Shown piece after piece: positions 25,793-34,743 of a DNA stretch of 64,000 nucleotides. Origin of the DNA: JBBQNJ01 sp038329845 (GTDB lineage Bacteria > Planctomycetota > Phycisphaerae > Tepidisphaerales > Tepidisphaeraceae). The translations under genes were made by a program, and so were the position numbers. The notes under the pieces are model-generated. The model had not been told where the DNA came from and ran no database searches. It saw only the letters and a program-made list of their open reading frames with translations. The stretch's first letter is position 1; every line of letters starts with the position of its first letter. The stretch spans positions 1-64,000 of the forward strand of contig JBBQNJ010000014.1 of assembly GCA_038329845.1 (NCBI GenBank). Reading direction: 5' to 3'.

Positions 25793-26839
25793 CTATTTCT
25801 CATCTCGGAATTTCATCCCGCCCGCCCCGCCCCCTCCACCGCCCCCGCCCGCGCCCTGGCTGCCGGCCACGATCAATTCGCCGACGCGGTCGATCTCCTT
25901 GGCTTCCAGGCCCGAGCGCCCGGACTTGCTCTTGGCCTTGTTGCCCTTCGAGTCCCAAGTGACGCCGCTAATGTAGTCCGGAGCCTTCAGAGTCTTGAGT
26001 CGGCCCAGAGCCGCCAGCATGTTCTGCACCTGGGGCGGCTTGGCGTCCATGCCCAACGCCCACGCTTGCAGCCCTCCCAGCACGTTCGTGGCATGGCCGC
26101 GAATGTCAGCGCCAGTCCCCATCCGCTGCACCAAGTCCTCCATCCCGGCGACGTAGGTGTCGTATGCCGAAGGCAGTCGGGCGAACATCGCGTCTCGATA
26201 CGCCAGGATCGGGGCGTTGGCCAAAGCCACCCGCCCCGCCTGCTCGGAAATCTCCTTATCCACCCCCGCGACCTCGTCCTGGCGCAAACGAGACAACGCC
26301 ATGTCGATCTGACGACGCTGCTGGGGGTCCATCCCGGGCATCGCGACCGGCGCCGGCGCCGAAGAATACGCCCGCAACGCCGCTGGCGCCTGCGCCTCAT
26401 CGAACTTGCCGGGAATCGCCGACAGCAATTGCCACTTCACATACGCTTGCAACCGCGGCGAGCCGCTGATCCGGTTCCCCAGCGCCTTGACGATCAATTC
26501 CGGCGTCACCTCTGCCGATGGATTATCGACGAAATAATTGCTCTCCGAACGCGTGCGGGCGTTCTGCGGATCCTTCTCGAACGCGGCGTATTCCTTGCTC
26601 AGCGCCGCAATGGCGGCGGCGACCGCCTCGATGCCGGGATCCCCTTGCTTGCGCGAGGTCGATCGCGCTTGCCGCGCCGGCGCTTCTCGATGCGGTGTAG
26701 CGCCCACCTTGCCGGTGATTTTCTCGGGGTTTCCCACCCCGCGCATCAAAGGATCGGCCGACGCTCTATCGAGCGGCGCAAGCAACCCCAGGCAAAGGGC
26801 GATCATTCCCAAGAACGCTTTGTCAGTTCGTCGTTTCAT
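25793..26839 (-). CDS. Secreted hypothetical protein with Gly-rich C-terminus
   Basis: The protein is 348 aa. The ATG at 26839 has GGAG 7 bp upstream. The Sec signal peptide is MKRRTDKAFLGMIALCLGLL to about ADRASA. The mature part is helical, with repeated Ala/Arg/Gln segments and no conserved catalytic motif that I recognise. Residues about 330-340 are a run of glycines before a basic end. It begins 18 bp after the ThrC-like stop and is probably co-transcribed with it and perhaps with the sulfur carrier, yet nothing in it points to sulfur metabolism. Confidence 0.7.
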   Translation of the reverse strand: MKRRTDKAFLGMIALCLGLLAPLDRASADPLMRGVGNPEKITGKVGATPHREAPARQARSTSRKQGDPGIEAVAAAIAALSKEYAAFEKDPQNARTRSESNYFVDNPSAEVTPELIVKALGNRISGSPRLQAYVKWQLLSAIPGKFDEAQAPAALRAYSSAPAPVAMPGMDPQQRRQIDMALSRLRQDEVAGVDKEISEQAGRVALANAPILAYRDAMFARLPSAYDTYVAGMEDLVQRMGTGADIRGHATNVLGGLQAWALGMDAKPPQVQNMLAALGRLKTLKAPDYISGVTWDSKGNKAKSKSGRSGLEAKEIDRVGELIVAGSQGAGGGGGGGGAGGMKFRDEK

Positions 26840-26857
26840 GGCAATCTCCACCATGGA

Positions 26858-28138
26858 TTATACCGATAACGGCTCGGCATGCGCCTCGACGCAGCGCGAA
26901 ATCGACGGATGATCCGTTTCGATCATGCGGTCGAACGCCGACATCTTCGCTTCGATCACCTCGGGATACGCCAGTTCACCGGCGACCACTTCCTGGGTTT
27001 TCAGCCCGTTGCCGGTGATGCAGATGCAGATCGACTCATCCCGCGGGATGCGGCCTTGGCGAATCAGCTTGATCGTCACCGCCAGCGTCGTGCCTCCCGC
27101 AGGCTCGGTCCAGATCCCCTCGGTTCGTGCCAGCAGCTTGATCGCCGCGACGATCTCCGGATCGCTGGCGCTGGCGCCGAACCCGCCGGACTGCCTGACG
27201 GCCTGGTAGACGTAGTAACCATCGGCCGGATTCCCAATGGCGATGCTCTTGGCGATTGTATTGGGCTTTTGCGGGTGGATCACATCCACGCCCGACTCGA
27301 TCGCCCGCACCACCGGATCGCAGCCGGCCGCCTGCGCTGAATACATTCGCGGGGCATTGTCCTCGACCAGCCCTAAGTCGATGAACTCGCGGTATGCCTT
27401 GTAGATTTTCGGCAGGATCGTCCCCCCCGCCGTCGGCACGATCGTATGATGCGGCAATTTCCAGCCGAGCTGTTCGGCGATCTCGTAGCCGAACGTCTTG
27501 GCCCCTTCCGTGTAAAAGGGGCGCAGGTTCACATTGACGATGGCCCAGCCGTACTTGTCGGCGATCTGCGTGCAGAGCCGGTTGACATCATCATAGTTGC
27601 CGCGAATGCGGACCATAGTCGGGCCGAACACCAGCGAGCCAAGCACCTTCCCCTGCTCGAGATCATACGGGATCATCACGAAACAGCGAAGCCCCGCCTG
27701 GGCGGCATGGGCGGCGGTCGAGTTGGCCAGGTTGCCGGTGCTGGCGCAGCCCACGGTGTCGAACCCGAACTCGATGGCCTTGGTGATCGCCACCGAGACC
27801 ACCCGCTCCTTGTAGCTGCAGGTTGGATAGTTGCACGAATCGTCCTTGATCCACAACTCCCGGCAGCCCAATTCGCGAGCCAGTCGGTCGGCCCGTCGAA
27901 GTGGAGTGAACCCCGAATGATGCCCCGTGCGCGGCTCACCTTCGATCGGGAGCAGGTCGCGATAACGCCACAGACTGCGCGGGCCGGCCTCGATCGAGGC
28001 CCGGCTGATCCCGCGGCGAAGGGCTGCATAGTCATATTCCACTTCGTACGGCCCGAAACATTCCGAGCAGACATGCGCCGGAGAAACCGCCACGCGGTGG
28101 CCGCACTCTTTGCATTTCAAGCCGACAACATAGTTCAT
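26858..28138 (-). CDS. thrC: Threonine synthase-like PLP enzyme under SAM riboswitch control
   Basis: The protein is 426 aa. The N-terminus is a small zinc-ribbon-like piece with CKECGH and CSEC pairs. The fold-type II PLP domain shows the lysine motif TCSYKERVVSVA, CASTGNLANSTAAHA for the phosphate/cofactor loop, and a late CICITGNGLKTQ. Threonine synthase converts O-phosphohomoserine to threonine and phosphate. A SAM-I riboswitch with its own terminator precedes the gene, which would make expression fall when SAM is plentiful. That is odd for threonine but expected for a methionine enzyme, and a CysO-like sulfur carrier lies downstream. It is therefore either a genuine ThrC or an O-phosphohomoserine-using homocysteine synthase; sequence alone cannot decide. 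Confidence 0.85.
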   Translation of the reverse strand: MNYVVGLKCKECGHRVAVSPAHVCSECFGPYEVEYDYAALRRGISRASIEAGPRSLWRYRDLLPIEGEPRTGHHSGFTPLRRADRLARELGCRELWIKDDSCNYPTCSYKERVVSVAITKAIEFGFDTVGCASTGNLANSTAAHAAQAGLRCFVMIPYDLEQGKVLGSLVFGPTMVRIRGNYDDVNRLCTQIADKYGWAIVNVNLRPFYTEGAKTFGYEIAEQLGWKLPHHTIVPTAGGTILPKIYKAYREFIDLGLVEDNAPRMYSAQAAGCDPVVRAIESGVDVIHPQKPNTIAKSIAIGNPADGYYVYQAVRQSGGFGASASDPEIVAAIKLLARTEGIWTEPAGGTTLAVTIKLIRQGRIPRDESICICITGNGLKTQEVVAGELAYPEVIEAKMSAFDRMIETDHPSISRCVEAHAEPLSV

Positions 28139-28158
28139 GATGGATTCGCTCCGGGCAT

Positions 28159-28185
28159 AAAAAAACCTCTCCCATGAAGAAGAGG
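28159..28185 (-). terminator. Riboswitch expression-platform terminator
   Basis: On the minus strand CCTCTTC pairs with GGAGAGG (with a G-U pair, extendable by one more) around a short loop, and seven U follow. It lies between the SAM-I aptamer and the thrC-like start, 20 bp before the ATG. It is the off state of the switch. Confidence 0.85.
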
Positions 28186-28208
28186 CCGCGAAGCGATCAT
28201 CGGGCGAC

Positions 28209-28347
28209 TCTTATCTTCCCCTCTTCGTCGAACCTCTCGACAATTCGGGCGGGAGTTAGCACCTGCCCCGATCCAATGCCCCATGGCACCGACCCGGCGG
28301 TTGCTGTGGCTTCAACGGGCCCAACCCTCAGCCACTCTGGATAAGAA
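28209..28347 (-). promoter_or_regulatory. SAM-I (S-box) riboswitch aptamer
   Basis: Read on the minus strand, the P1 stem pairs UUCUUAUC with GAUAAGAG. The conserved core follows in order: AGAGUGGCUGAGGG after P1, GGCCCGUUGAAGCC, then CAGCAACC, and finally GGUGCUAACUCC before the P4 region. These are the invariant S-box boxes. It lies between a strong promoter and an intrinsic terminator, upstream of the ThrC-like gene. SAM binding should favour the terminator and lower expression. Confidence 0.93.
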
Positions 28348-28368
28348 CGAGTATTCGATTGTGCGACG

Positions 28369-28398
28369 AATATAAGACATGGTAGGTGCGATTGTCAA
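28369..28398 (-). promoter_or_regulatory. Sigma-70-type promoter for the riboswitch operon
   Basis: A perfect -35 box TTGACA (28398-28393) is followed after 18 bp by TATATT (28374-28369). Transcription would begin about 15 bp before the P1 stem of the SAM-I aptamer. Confidence 0.75.
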
Positions 28399-28420
28399 CA
28401 GAAGCAGGGACGAAGGCGTG

Positions 28421-28512
28421 GTTAGCCCGACGCGCCAGCGAGGGACCGAGCGCGGCGAGACGACGCGACGACCGGACGACCGGACGTGTTAGCCCGATGC
28501 GCCAGCGAGGGA
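28421..28512. repeat. Pair of 25-bp dispersed-type direct repeats
   Basis: The copies at 28421-28445 and 28488-28512 differ at one base; each contains GTTAGCCCGA and GCGCCAGCGAGGGA. The 42 bp between them are also GC-rich with short ACGACG/CCGGACGA repeats. Such sequences resemble intergenic repeats scattered through planctomycete genomes. They lie between the divergent riboswitch promoter and the GH16 gene. Confidence 0.65.
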
Positions 28513-28765
28513 ACAAATCCCCCGGCGCAGCAATCGCGGCGGGCCAACGCGACCGATTCGGTAAGCCGTCTCACGCCGCCACATCGTGAATGTGGCCCGC
28601 GTTACATTCCGGATAAACGGATCAAATAATTTTTTTATTTTCATCGCTCCGGCGACCTAACCGAATCCCGCCTTGCTTTTCCAGATTTGCAAAGCCGTGT
28701 CGCGCCTGTGCCCGATATGGCTACTTGGGGCATGGCCTTGGGGACACTCACACCGGGAGAGCGCT

Positions 28766-30190
28766 ATGCGGTTGATGGAATCACTCGAGGATCGTCGGAT
28801 GCTGGCGGCGGTCAGTGGCTTGGCGTTGGTCAACGTCGATACCGGCGAGGACCTGACGAAGTTGGAAGACGGCATGGTCATCAACCTGGCCAAGCTGCCC
28901 ACGCGAAACATCACCGTCCGGGCCGATGCGTCGGCGGACACCGAAAGCGTCCGCTTCGGACTCGACCGGGACTGGTCTTATCATACCGAGAACATCGAAC
29001 CCTACGCCATCGCCGGCGACAGCCGCGACGGGACCTATTACGCCTGGCGCCCGGGCGAAGGAGATCACACCCTGACCGTGCGGGCCTATACGGGCAACCG
29101 CGGTCGAGGCGGCGCCAGCTCGCGGGTGAAGATTCACTTCCGCGTGATCGACGATGCCAACGCGCCGGACCCCCAGGCGCCGGCACCGCGCCCAGAGCCG
29201 ACGCCTACGCCGGTGCCCACACCGAAGCCCGTTCCAACCCCGACGCCGGTGCCGGTCCCCACGCCCACTCCGACCCCGGTGCCGCAGCCCAAACCGACGC
29301 CCGTCCCGACCCCGACACCGACGCCCCCGACGCCCGTCCCGACGCCAACCCCGACCCCGACGCCCATCCCCACTCCCACTCCGACGCCGGTACCGACGCC
29401 GACACCGACTCCCGTTCCGACACCAACACCCAAACCGACCCCGACTCCCACCCCCACGAATCCGGCACCGATCGCCAGTCCCAGCGCTCCGTCGATCCCC
29501 GGCGACTGGTCCCTATCGTTCGCCGATGAGTTCAATGCCGCACCCGACCCGCAAACGTGGATCGACAGCATCTGGGGGATGACGCACTGGAACGATGAGT
29601 GGCAGATTTACGATCCCAGCGCGATCCGCGCCGACGATGGGGTCTTGACCCTCACCGCCACCAAGCAATCCAAGAGCGGCTACAACTATGTTTCGGGCCT
29701 GATCAGCACCGGCGGGGAAGCCTACAAGCAGGACCCCGGCTTCGACTTCCTCTACGGCTACGCCGAGGCGCGCATTCAGGTGCCCTCGGGCAAGGGATTG
29801 TGGCCGGCGTTTTGGATGCTCACCAGCCCCGATCCCGACTACCAGGATCGCAACGGCGAGATCGACATCATGGAGATCATCGGCGACGAGCCGAATATCG
29901 ACTACGTCCACCTGCATCGCAACGGATCAGAGGTGGGCAAGGGCTACAGGTCCGTCGATCTGAGCAAGGACTTCCACACGTACGGCGTGGACTGGCAGCC
30001 GGATCACCTGGCGTTCTACCTCGATGGCCAGGAGATCTACCGGACCACCAGCAATATCCCCAGCAAGCCGATGTACCTGATCTTAAACCTGGCCGTGGGC
30101 GGACCGAACACCTGGCCCGGCGCGCCCGACGCCGCCACGGCTTTCCCCGCGGAAATGAAAGTGGACTGGGTCCGGGTCTGGCAAAACTAA
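28766..30190 (+). CDS. Secreted GH16 glucanase-type enzyme with Pro/Thr linker
   Basis: The protein is 474 aa. The ATG at 28766 has GGGAGA 5 bp upstream. The N-terminus [13 protein letters not shown] is the leader-like motif found on many large exported planctomycete proteins. A beta-sandwich domain (about 15-130) precedes a roughly 90-residue Pro-Thr-Pro-Val linker built from a short DNA repeat (about 29190-29460). The catalytic GH16 domain (about 240-474) carries [11 protein letters not shown], in which the two Glu are nucleophile and acid/base, and ends [12 protein letters not shown]16 enzymes cut beta-1,3/1,4-glucans, carrageenan, agarose and similar. The substrate is undetermined. A strong terminator follows. 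Confidence 0.92.
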   Translation: MRLMESLEDRRMLAAVSGLALVNVDTGEDLTKLEDGMVINLAKLPTRNITVRADASADTESVRFGLDRDWSYHTENIEPYAIAGDSRDGTYYAWRPGEGDHTLTVRAYTGNRGRGGASSRVKIHFRVIDDANAPDPQAPAPRPEPTPTPVPTPKPVPTPTPVPVPTPTPTPVPQPKPTPVPTPTPTPPTPVPTPTPTPTPIPTPTPTPVPTPTPTPVPTPTPKPTPTPTPTNPAPIASPSAPSIPGDWSLSFADEFNAAPDPQTWIDSIWGMTHWNDEWQIYDPSAIRADDGVLTLTATKQSKSGYNYVSGLISTGGEAYKQDPGFDFLYGYAEARIQVPSGKGLWPAFWMLTSPDPDYQDRNGEIDIMEIIGDEPNIDYVHLHRNGSEVGKGYRSVDLSKDFHTYGVDWQPDHLAFYLDGQEIYRTTSNIPSKPMYLILNLAVGGPNTWPGAPDAATAFPAEMKVDWVRVWQN

Positions 30191-30219
30191 TTCGTTCCCC
30201 CACATGGAGCGATGACCGG

Positions 30220-30253
30220 CGGGCGATGGGGATGTGACCCATCGCCCGTTTTT
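30220..30253 (+). terminator. Strong intrinsic terminator after the GH16 gene
   Basis: A perfect 11-bp stem (CGGGCGATGGG at 30220-30230 with CCCATCGCCCG at 30238-30248), 7-nt loop, then five T. It lies 30 bp past the GH16 stop. Confidence 0.92.
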
Positions 30254-30563
30254 CATTTGATCTGCCCGACAACCGACGGATCTGGCCCACGCTACCTCTC
30301 GCCGCCGCCTCAGCGCGGAAGGATTCTTGTCCTCGCCCCCGCCGTTCCTACTGCGAAACTCCGGACCGAACAGGATTCACTATGGTTGAGCCATCCCCGC
30401 TTTGTTTGCCAGCGACAAGCATCAGAGGCTTATAGCCGACTTTTTTTGGTAACGAGGCCGACGGGGCCGAAGCTCTCAATCCGCGGAATATCGGGACGGG
30501 ATCGCGCGAGGGTCTATTCTGGGCAGTTCCATGCGGGCCTGCCCCCGAAGGTACGTCCGGTCC
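30254..30563. other. Non-coding gap between convergent genes
   Basis: About 310 bp lie between the GH16 terminator and the end of the HNH-repeat gene. I see no supported gene, inverted repeat or RNA. The minus-strand gene has no obvious terminator here. Confidence 0.4.
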
Positions 30564-31310
30564 TCATTTGCCAGGGATCTTCGCGGCGCGGGCGGCGGCG
30601 GCGAAGGTGCCGTAGAGGCGGATTGCCGCCGAATGCAGCGAAATATAGTGCTTGTTGGCCCACTCTCCGGAAAAGTCCTTTTCCCGGCGGGCGACGATCC
30701 GCATCTGCGCCGCGACCGAATCCTTCGTCCAGGTCTGGCGATGACGCACCTCCACCGGGTCGATGCCCGCAGCCTTCAAGGCCGTGTCGAACGACTTGAA
30801 ATGCCGGACCGCCGCGGCATGAAGACGCGCGTCCTCGGCCTGCACCGTGCCGCTGTTCATATCCTCACCGTTGGCCGACCGCTGGCGCAGCTCGGCGACG
30901 ACGGTATCGGTGGTCCAGCGCCGATAGGCGCAGACCTCATCGGCGTCCAGGCCCGCGGCCTGCAACGCGCGGTCCCAGTTTCCGAACAGCCGCGACTGCA
31001 AGGCGGCGAACGCGGCCCGCGACAGCTCATCGCTACGACGGATCACCGCCGCCCAGTTCAGCGGTTCGTTGCGCCGGCGCGCCTGCTTGATCAACTGGAT
31101 GATCCGCGCCCGCGTCCAGCGCGGACGCCGAGTAATGTCGGCGTAGTTGATCCCCGCGGCGATCACGGCGTCGCGGTAGCTCCCGAAGTGATACGCCGCG
31201 GCCGACAGCAGCGGCTGATCGATCTTCGTCATGCCGTGATAGGTCATGTCGTGATCGTCGTTGTAATGGCGCTTGATCGCCTTGATGATTTCGGGCTTGG
31301 TCCAGTTCAT
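30564..31310 (-). CDS. Protein of four HNH-associated helix-turn-helix repeats
   Basis: The protein is 248 aa. The ATG at 31310 has AAGGA 5-6 bp upstream; the upstream open frame is not homologous. It consists of four similar repeats of about 60 residues, each starting WT/W-basic (NWTKPEIIKAIKRHY, RWTRARIIQLIKQARR, RWTTDTVVAELRQR, TWTKDSVAAQMRIVARR) and ending in an FGS/NWDxALxAAGI-like turn. This is the pattern of homing-endonuclease-associated HNH repeats that bind DNA. No nuclease motif is present. A DNA- or RNA-binding role is likely, but its targets are unknown. It lies between the GH16 gene and tRNA-His. Confidence 0.75.
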   Translation of the reverse strand: MNWTKPEIIKAIKRHYNDDHDMTYHGMTKIDQPLLSAAAYHFGSYRDAVIAAGINYADITRRPRWTRARIIQLIKQARRRNEPLNWAAVIRRSDELSRAAFAALQSRLFGNWDRALQAAGLDADEVCAYRRWTTDTVVAELRQRSANGEDMNSGTVQAEDARLHAAAVRHFKSFDTALKAAGIDPVEVRHRQTWTKDSVAAQMRIVARREKDFSGEWANKHYISLHSAAIRLYGTFAAAARAAKIPGK

Positions 31311-31715
31311 GGCTTCCTTCCGCCGGCAAGCGGCCGTACGGGCCGCATCGTAATCCCGATCACACGATACTTCGCCTCCGGCTTGGTCCACCGATAGACG
31401 TGACCGTCGAGGCTGGTGGGAGGATAATAGCATCCAACACCGGTGAATCGCAATTTTTAGACGCGACTTTCTTGAGCGAGTCCCGCAACGGGTGGATCGA
31501 GCTTCGTCGCAAGCGACATCGCGCCCCCGGGGGAAGGCGGCGCGTTCCCGTAGATCGGTTGACAGATACGAGATAGAGCATCTCGCGCCCCGAATAAGGG
31601 GGCACATATCCCCGGAAGACTGAGGAATTTGCTCAATTCCCCTTTTTTGCGGACCCGATGAACAACCGCTCTAATCGCATGCCGGGCACCCCAGCGCCAA
31701 TTCACGATATGCCAG
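31311..31715. other. Non-coding gap between the HNH-repeat gene and tRNA-His
   Basis: About 400 bp with no supported gene. A short AT-rich patch (about 31620-31650) on the minus strand downstream of the tRNA could act as its transcription end. No inverted repeat or tRNA-like copy was found. Confidence 0.4.
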
Positions 31716-31789
31716 GGTGACCGACGGGGCTTGAACCCGCGACCCCAAGGACCACAACCTTGTGCTCTACCAACTGAGCTACGGCCACC
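31716..31789 (-). tRNA. tRNA-His (GTG anticodon)
   Basis: The acceptor pairs GTGGCCG with CGGTCAC (one G-U). The anticodon stem is CAAGG/CCTTG with loop TTGTGGT, giving GTG. The discriminator is C and an extra G precedes the 5' end, the G-1:C73 pair that identifies tRNA-His. The T-loop is TTCAAGC. CCA is not encoded. Confidence 0.96.
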
Positions 31790-32068
31790 ATCCGCCGACA
31801 AGCGCCCTTGCGAGCCTCGACGTCTAACGGCGTTATTTTACCCATCCCAACCCCGATCTCAAGCGCCAAGCTCGCGGATTCCTCTCCACGAGCGTGCCCA
31901 CGGATTTTTGCTCGGCTTCAGGAAACCCGCCCTCATGGCCATTCGAAAACCGCGTTTTCCCTCTGAAAACTGGGAAGTGCAAAAAATACGGGCACACCTA
32001 TCTCCACTCTCGCCGTTCTGGAATGCCCCGATCTCTCCGCAGCGTCGAACGTATGGTATGCTGTGGAC

Positions 32069-32683
32069 ATGAGACGTGCCTGCATCGGGATCGGCCTGGT
32101 TGCATTGCTCGCATGCGGATGCGATTCGGATCCGCCTCGGCCAAACGCGCCAGCCCCCGCACCGAGCGCGACGCCCGAGACGGGGGCCGATTCCTCCGCG
32201 TCGGATCCGACGACCAAGCCCACTTCCAGGCCTCGCATCAGTTCGATGAACATCCAGGGGACCGAAGTCTTCTTTCCCGGCACCAGGCTCCGCCTGCATA
32301 CCCATCCGGACGCCAATCTCACCGCCCAGTTGTTCAGCAATGATCCGCCCGAGGCGCTGCGACCCGGGTATGCGGGCAACAGCTTTTATTTCGACATCGC
32401 CTTGGATGTGCCCGAAATTTCCGGCTTGCCGCAGGCCACGTGGATTCACAAATCGCCCACGAGCGAGCCGGCGGAGACGCAGCAGGGGATCTTCCTGGAC
32501 GGCGATCGACGGCATCTTCAGCCCCTGGACGTGCGGGCCGAATTCGAGCCGTTGGGCGATGGACAACTCACCGTCTGGCTCAGCGGGCAGTTCCTCTGGG
32601 TCGATACCCGCAAGCCCGCCGATTCGCCGTGTCCGATCGTCGTGGTCCGAGCCAGCCTCCTCACCGTTCCCGAAGGCAAATGA
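32069..32683 (+). CDS. Putative lipoprotein
   Basis: The protein is 204 aa from the ATG at 32069. The lipoprotein signal is MRRACIGIGLVALLACGC with the likely modified Cys at residue 16. A Pro/Ala/Thr/Ser-rich linker (about 20-55) tethers a roughly 150-residue soluble domain with no recognised motif. It may face the periplasm or surface. It sits alone between tRNA-His and an IMPase-like gene 47 bp downstream, and the two could be co-transcribed. Confidence 0.75.
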   Translation: MRRACIGIGLVALLACGCDSDPPRPNAPAPAPSATPETGADSSASDPTTKPTSRPRISSMNIQGTEVFFPGTRLRLHTHPDANLTAQLFSNDPPEALRPGYAGNSFYFDIALDVPEISGLPQATWIHKSPTSEPAETQQGIFLDGDRRHLQPLDVRAEFEPLGDGQLTVWLSGQFLWVDTRKPADSPCPIVVVRASLLTVPEGK

Positions 32684-32730
32684 TCGACTGATTATTTGGC
32701 GGAGCCTGCTTTTGCGGCTACAACGCGCGC

Positions 32731-33771
32731 ATGATCCCCGACCCCAACGCCTTGGCCGACCGCTTGTGCACGATGCAACGGTTGATCCGCCAGACGCTGA
32801 TCGACGGGCGGGAACAGCCGGCACCACAGGCGGTCAACCGCATCAGTTCGGCCGATGTGATCTACCAGATCGACGCCGCCGTCGAGCCAATTCTTGAAGC
32901 GTTTTTTGAGGACTGGTCGCGCTCGCTGCCCATGGTGGTGATCGCCGAGGGGTTGGAACCGGAAAGTGGTCGCATCTTTCCGCGAGGCGCCAGCGAATCG
33001 TCGGCGATCGTCCGCGTGATTGTCGATCCGATCGACGGAACTCGTCCGCTGATGTACGACAAGCGCTCGGCCTGGTCGCTGGCGGGGATCGCGCCCAATC
33101 GCGGACCCGACACCCACCTGCGTGACATCGAGATCGCGGCGATGACGGAGCTGCCGACCCGCAAGTCATTCTGCTCGGACGTGCTGTGGGCGATCCGCGG
33201 GCGGGGATTCAACGCTCGCCGGGAAAACCTGATCAGCGGCGAGTCCAGTCCCCTGCCGCTGCGCCCCAGCACCGCCGACACGCTTCGCCACGGGTTCGCG
33301 TCGGTGGTGAACTTTTTCCCGGCGACCAAGGTGCTTGCCAGCGAGCTGATGGAGTTTCTCGTCGAGCGCCTGCTCGGAAAGGCCGATTCAACCAAGGCCC
33401 TGGTGTTCGACGATCAGTATCTCTCGACCGGCGGGCAGTTCTACGAGTTGATCGCCGGGCATGATCGCTTCATCGCCGACCTGCGCGGGCTGTTCTATCG
33501 AATCCAGCAACAGCCGCCGGGGCTTTGCGTACATCCATACGATGCCTGCACCGCGTTGATCGCCGAAGAGGCCGGCGTGCAAATCACCGATGGCTTGGGC
33601 GATCGGCTCGATGGCCCGCTGGATGTGACCACCCCGCTTCACTGGGCCGGCTACGCCAATACCGAGCTTCGCGCCGCGATCGAGCCGTTGATCGGCGAGT
33701 TCCTTCGATCCCGCCACTGCCCGGGGATCGAACCAGCGAGCGTCGCTGGCGCTACGGCAGCGGCATTTTGA
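32731..33771 (+). CDS. Inositol monophosphatase-superfamily phosphatase
   Basis: The protein is 346 aa, longer than typical IMPases (about 270). Metal-binding motifs are present: VVIAEGLE for the first Glu, [19 protein letters not shown] for the DPIDGT core, and [13 protein letters not shown] near the C-terminus in place of WDxAAG. An insertion between these (about 145-230) sets it apart from inositol- or fructose-bisphosphatases. It removes phosphate from a small sugar or nucleotide in the cytosol; the substrate is unknown. Its last 20 bp overlap the 3' end of the convergent pseudopilin gene. Confidence 0.85.
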   Translation: MIPDPNALADRLCTMQRLIRQTLIDGREQPAPQAVNRISSADVIYQIDAAVEPILEAFFEDWSRSLPMVVIAEGLEPESGRIFPRGASESSAIVRVIVDPIDGTRPLMYDKRSAWSLAGIAPNRGPDTHLRDIEIAAMTELPTRKSFCSDVLWAIRGRGFNARRENLISGESSPLPLRPSTADTLRHGFASVVNFFPATKVLASELMEFLVERLLGKADSTKALVFDDQYLSTGGQFYELIAGHDRFIADLRGLFYRIQQQPPGLCVHPYDACTALIAEEAGVQITDGLGDRLDGPLDVTTPLHWAGYANTELRAAIEPLIGEFLRSRHCPGIEPASVAGATAAAF

Positions 33772-34573
33772 TCACCCGCATGTCTTCGGTCTTCCACGAA
33801 CTGATCCCAGTCTGGAACTGCGACGGAGGACGCCCTTGCTGACCGTCGAAGAAATTCGCGTTCGAGGTTCTCAGCAGCAGGCCGGTATCACAGGTTTCGA
33901 CGTGAAAATCGGCGAACAATCCGTTGACTCTCCCGCCGTGGCCCAGCCAGATCTGGCTTTTGTCCACGGCGTTGTTGCGGTCAGTGTACCACAAGGGCCA
34001 TCCTCGCCAGCCAATGGGGGTTCCGTTGCCCTTCGTGTCCAGAACCGCGGTGCAGAACACCAGGCCGAACTCGGTTGGACGAGTGACGCGCGGAAGGCTG
34101 ATGCCATTGAACGATTTGTAGTTGTCCCCGGGCTTGTAATAGGCCCCCGCCCCGCTCGAATTGTGTACGACCGCCGCCGGCTCGCGGTCGGGATAAAGCA
34201 TTCCGTAGGTCCCGGGAACCGGCGCGCTGGCGATTGCGTCCATTTGCGGGCACACCACCACTGCGTCCCCCTTCAAGTACGCCTGGAACGGCTCCTTGCC
34301 GCCGGGATTGCCCAGCAATACCGCATCCCAATAGATGTAGCCATCGGTATTGGTGCTGACGTAAGGCGAAATGATCAGCCACTTGTTGTCTGCGGCGTAC
34401 ATATTCAGCGCCAGACCAATCTGCCGCTGATTGCTGGCGCAGCGGATGGTGATGGCCTGCCGTCGGGCCTTGCTCAACGCCGGCAGCAGCATGGCGATGA
34501 GAATCGCGATCACCCCGATCACGACGAGCAATTCCACCAGCGTAAAAGCGATGCGGTTCGGTCGATGCGTCAT
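33752..34573 (-). CDS. Secreted type II pseudopilin-like protein (H-X9-DG family relative)
   Basis: The protein is 273 aa. The ATG at 34573 has GGAG 7 bp upstream. The N-terminal prepilin signal [20 protein letters not shown] with Glu at +5 is perfect, followed by [11 protein letters not shown] and the [18 protein letters not shown] segment shared by the large planctomycete/lentisphaeral pseudopilin family. Near the C-terminus the family motif reads H-X9-D-F ([12 protein letters not shown]) where most members have DG. These proteins are processed by a prepilin peptidase and exported; many cluster with glycan-degradation genes. It is divergent from the GntR/LacI regulator. Confidence 0.9.
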   Translation of the reverse strand: MTHRPNRIAFTLVELLVVIGVIAILIAMLLPALSKARRQAITIRCASNQRQIGLALNMYAADNKWLIISPYVSTNTDGYIYWDAVLLGNPGGKEPFQAYLKGDAVVVCPQMDAIASAPVPGTYGMLYPDREPAAVVHNSSGAGAYYKPGDNYKSFNGISLPRVTRPTEFGLVFCTAVLDTKGNGTPIGWRGWPLWYTDRNNAVDKSQIWLGHGGRVNGLFADFHVETCDTGLLLRTSNANFFDGQQGRPPSQFQTGISSWKTEDMRVIKMPLP

Positions 34574-34706
34574 TCGTCGGCTCCGGTTAGAAGGGAAAAG
34601 ACCAGCCGAGGACTCTCTTACGCAATCAATCATACCGTACGCGAAATGAAATGCAAGGCAAAAATCTCTGCCAAGGTTCGATTCATAGCATCTCGCTATT
34701 TTTCCC

Positions 34707-34735
34707 TTGACTCACGGGAGGCTTTGCTGTACATT
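34707..34735 (+). promoter_or_regulatory. Promoter of the regulator gene, near-leaderless
   Basis: TTGACT (34707-34712), a 17-bp spacer and TACATT (34730-34735) precede the ATG at 34744 by 8 bases. Transcription would start at or within a base or two of the start codon, so the message is probably leaderless. No ribosome site is present. Confidence 0.6.
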
Positions 34736-34743
34736 GGTTAGTC

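Noticed and set aside
25685..26869. Plus-strand open frame of 394 codons opposite the secreted Gly-rich protein
   Set aside because: It is an Arg/His/Gln-rich shadow with no domain; the minus-strand gene has a ribosome site and signal peptide.
29134..29571. Minus-strand Gly-Val repeat protein
   Set aside because: It is the antisense reading of the Pro-Thr-Pro-Val linker DNA in the GH16 gene and would not be expressed as a real repeat protein.
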